NCBI GenBank assembly: GCA_022760355.1
Contig: JALEGB010000117.1
Span: 1 to 55,881, forward strand
Direction of reading: 5' to 3'
Source of the DNA: Neomegalonema sp.
GTDB lineage: Bacteria > Pseudomonadota > Alphaproteobacteria > Rhodobacterales > Rhodobacteraceae
Length of the DNA: 55,881 nt
Part shown: in pieces, positions 54,927 to 55,881 of the stretch
Numbering within the stretch: position 1 is the first letter of the stretch
How the letters are laid out: each line of letters starts with the position of its first letter
Translations under genes and position numbers: made by a program
Notes under the pieces: model-generated
The model's database searches: none
Seen by the model: the letters and a program-made list of their open reading frames with translations, nothing else
What the model was told of the DNA's origin: nothing

Positions 54927-55881
54927 ATGCGGATCTTGCTCTTGGGCGGCGGCGGGCGCGAGCATGCGCTCGCTTGGGCTCTGTCGAAAAGCGCTCGGGT
55001 GGAGCAAATCCTCTGGGCGCCGGGAAATGGCGCGCGGCTGCCAAAGGTTGAAAATCGCGTATTGAACGCAAATGATCCGGCCGCCGTGGCCGCATGCGTA
55101 CGCGATCAGAAGATCGATTTTGTCGTAATCGGCCCCGAAGCGCCCCTCGAAGCCGGCGTGTCGGATGTTCTGATCGAAGCCGGCGTTCCGGTCTTCGGCC
55201 CCTCCAAGGCGGCCGCGATGCTGGAGGTTTCGAAAAGCTTCACCAAAGAGATCTGCGATGCGTGCGGCGCGCCGACCGCAGGTTGGAAACGGTTCGACGC
55301 GGCGGAGCCGGCGCTTGCATATCTTGAGCAGACCGGCGCGCCGATTGTGGTGAAAGCGGATGGGCTCGCCGCAGGCAAGGGGGTCACCGTCGCCGAAACG
55401 CTGCAGCAAGCGCGCGACGCGGTGAACGCCATCTTCGCCGGCGGCGCTCAAGGCGCTGTGGTGATAGAGGAATTCCTGGAGGGCGAGGAAGCAAGCCTGT
55501 TCGCCTTCGTCAGCGGCGAGGAAATCCGCGTCTTCGCCTGCGCCCAGGATCATAAACGCGTTTTCGAAGGCGATCAGGGCCCGAACACGGGGGGAATGGG
55601 CGCCTATTCTCCGGCGCCGGTCGCCGATGCGGAGCTGCAGGCCCGCGCCGTCGCCGACATTTTACAGCCGGTGATGCGCGAAATGGTCAAACGCGGCGCG
55701 CCCTATCACGGGATCATTTTCGCTGGACTGATGATCAAGGACGGCGCGCCAAAACTGATCGAATTCAACGCGCGTTTCGGCGATCCGGAGGCGCAAACCC
55801 TTCTGCCGCTGCTCCAATCCGACCTGCTGCCGCTACTGCTCGCCTGCGCGGCGCATGGCGATAAACTCAACGCGCCAAGCC
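54927..55881 (+). CDS. purD: Phosphoribosylamine--glycine ligase (partial, runs off the window)
   Basis: PurD ligates glycine to phosphoribosylamine in de novo purine synthesis. About 318 of the expected 420-430 residues are visible, with no stop before the window end, so the gene is cut by the boundary and not broken. Recognisable parts are the opening [17 protein letters not shown], the ATP-grasp segments [13 protein letters not shown] and [10 protein letters not shown], the [24 protein letters not shown] block and the metal site [28 protein letters not shown] precedes the ATG. It is divergent from xseA, a common alphaproteobacterial arrangement. Confidence 0.97.
   Translation, partial: MRILLLGGGGREHALAWALSKSARVEQILWAPGNGARLPKVENRVLNANDPAAVAACVRDQKIDFVVIGPEAPLEAGVSDVLIEAGVPVFGPSKAAAMLEVSKSFTKEICDACGAPTAGWKRFDAAEPALAYLEQTGAPIVVKADGLAAGKGVTVAETLQQARDAVNAIFAGGAQGAVVIEEFLEGEEASLFAFVSGEEIRVFACAQDHKRVFEGDQGPNTGGMGAYSPAPVADAELQARAVADILQPVMREMVKRGAPYHGIIFAGLMIKDGAPKLIEFNARFGDPEAQTLLPLLQSDLLPLLLACAAHGDKLNAPS

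Noticed and set aside
54798..55553. Extension of xseA by 252 codons over the divergent purD region.
   Set aside because: The XseA N-terminus ([11 protein letters not shown]) and a clear purD on the opposite strand show the extension is an antisense frame.

Overview
The window is a GC-rich chromosomal segment from an alphaproteobacterium. The evidence is the gene content and order: serS close to surE, gph-glmU-glmS, yajC-secD-secF followed by an Mth938-like gene, secG upstream of pyrG, and divergent xseA/purD. A caulobacterial, hyphomonad or parvularculal relative is plausible, but the sequence alone does not settle the order or genus. Coding density is high, about 49 genes can be supported, and I see no rRNA, tRNA, CRISPR array, phage or intact insertion sequence. 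purD runs off the right edge.

Layout. 0.2-8.4 kb: a beta-hydroxyacid dehydrogenase, a GlcG-like protein, a minus-strand cluster gshB -> gamma-glutamylcyclotransferase-like -> large membrane/helical protein, a DUF1330/TetR divergent pair, a PPP-type phosphatase and a small membrane protein. 8.5-17.4 kb: adenine deaminase, an Atm1-type ABC exporter, a LysM envelope protein, a LOG-family hydrolase, a lipoprotein cytochrome c, a DUF3841 protein and Fe/Mn superoxide dismutase. 17.5-26.3 kb: the Mth938-like/secF/secD/yajC translocation cluster on the minus strand, then serS, an unusually long AMP nucleosidase and surE on the plus strand. 26.4-31.4 kb: a tandem universal stress protein coupled to a phosphotransferase/P-loop kinase fusion, ndk, a small exported protein and ilvC. 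31.4-35.6 kb: a tripartite tricarboxylate transporter (tctC-tctB-tctA) with a divergent GntR/FCD regulator across an AT-rich intergenic region. 35.9-44 kb: two unknown exported proteins, secG, a three-gene glycolipid cassette (GT39, polyprenyl-phosphate GT2, LpxB-N-like membrane protein) and pyrG. 44-55.9 kb: gph, glmU, glmS, an exported intradiol dioxygenase, E. coli-type serA, an MFS transporter, two small proteins, xseA and purD.

How the genes work together. Several serve nucleotide and amino-sugar supply: glmS/glmU make UDP-GlcNAc, pyrG makes CTP, ndk balances NTPs, purD is in de novo purine synthesis, and amn, ade and surE form a possible AMP -> adenine -> hypoxanthine salvage branch. 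Others serve envelope biogenesis (SecDF-YajC, SecG, the glycolipid cassette, the LysM protein). The most notable non-genic signal is a dispersed, inverted-repeat-bounded palindromic element of about 106 bp. It has four recognisable copies, two full-length and two degenerate, and three of them abut a gene's stop codon. The best candidates for undescribed biology are this element, the roughly 815-residue AMP nucleosidase with several insertions, the glycolipid cassette, and the glutathione-linked cluster containing an unrecognised 842-residue membrane protein.
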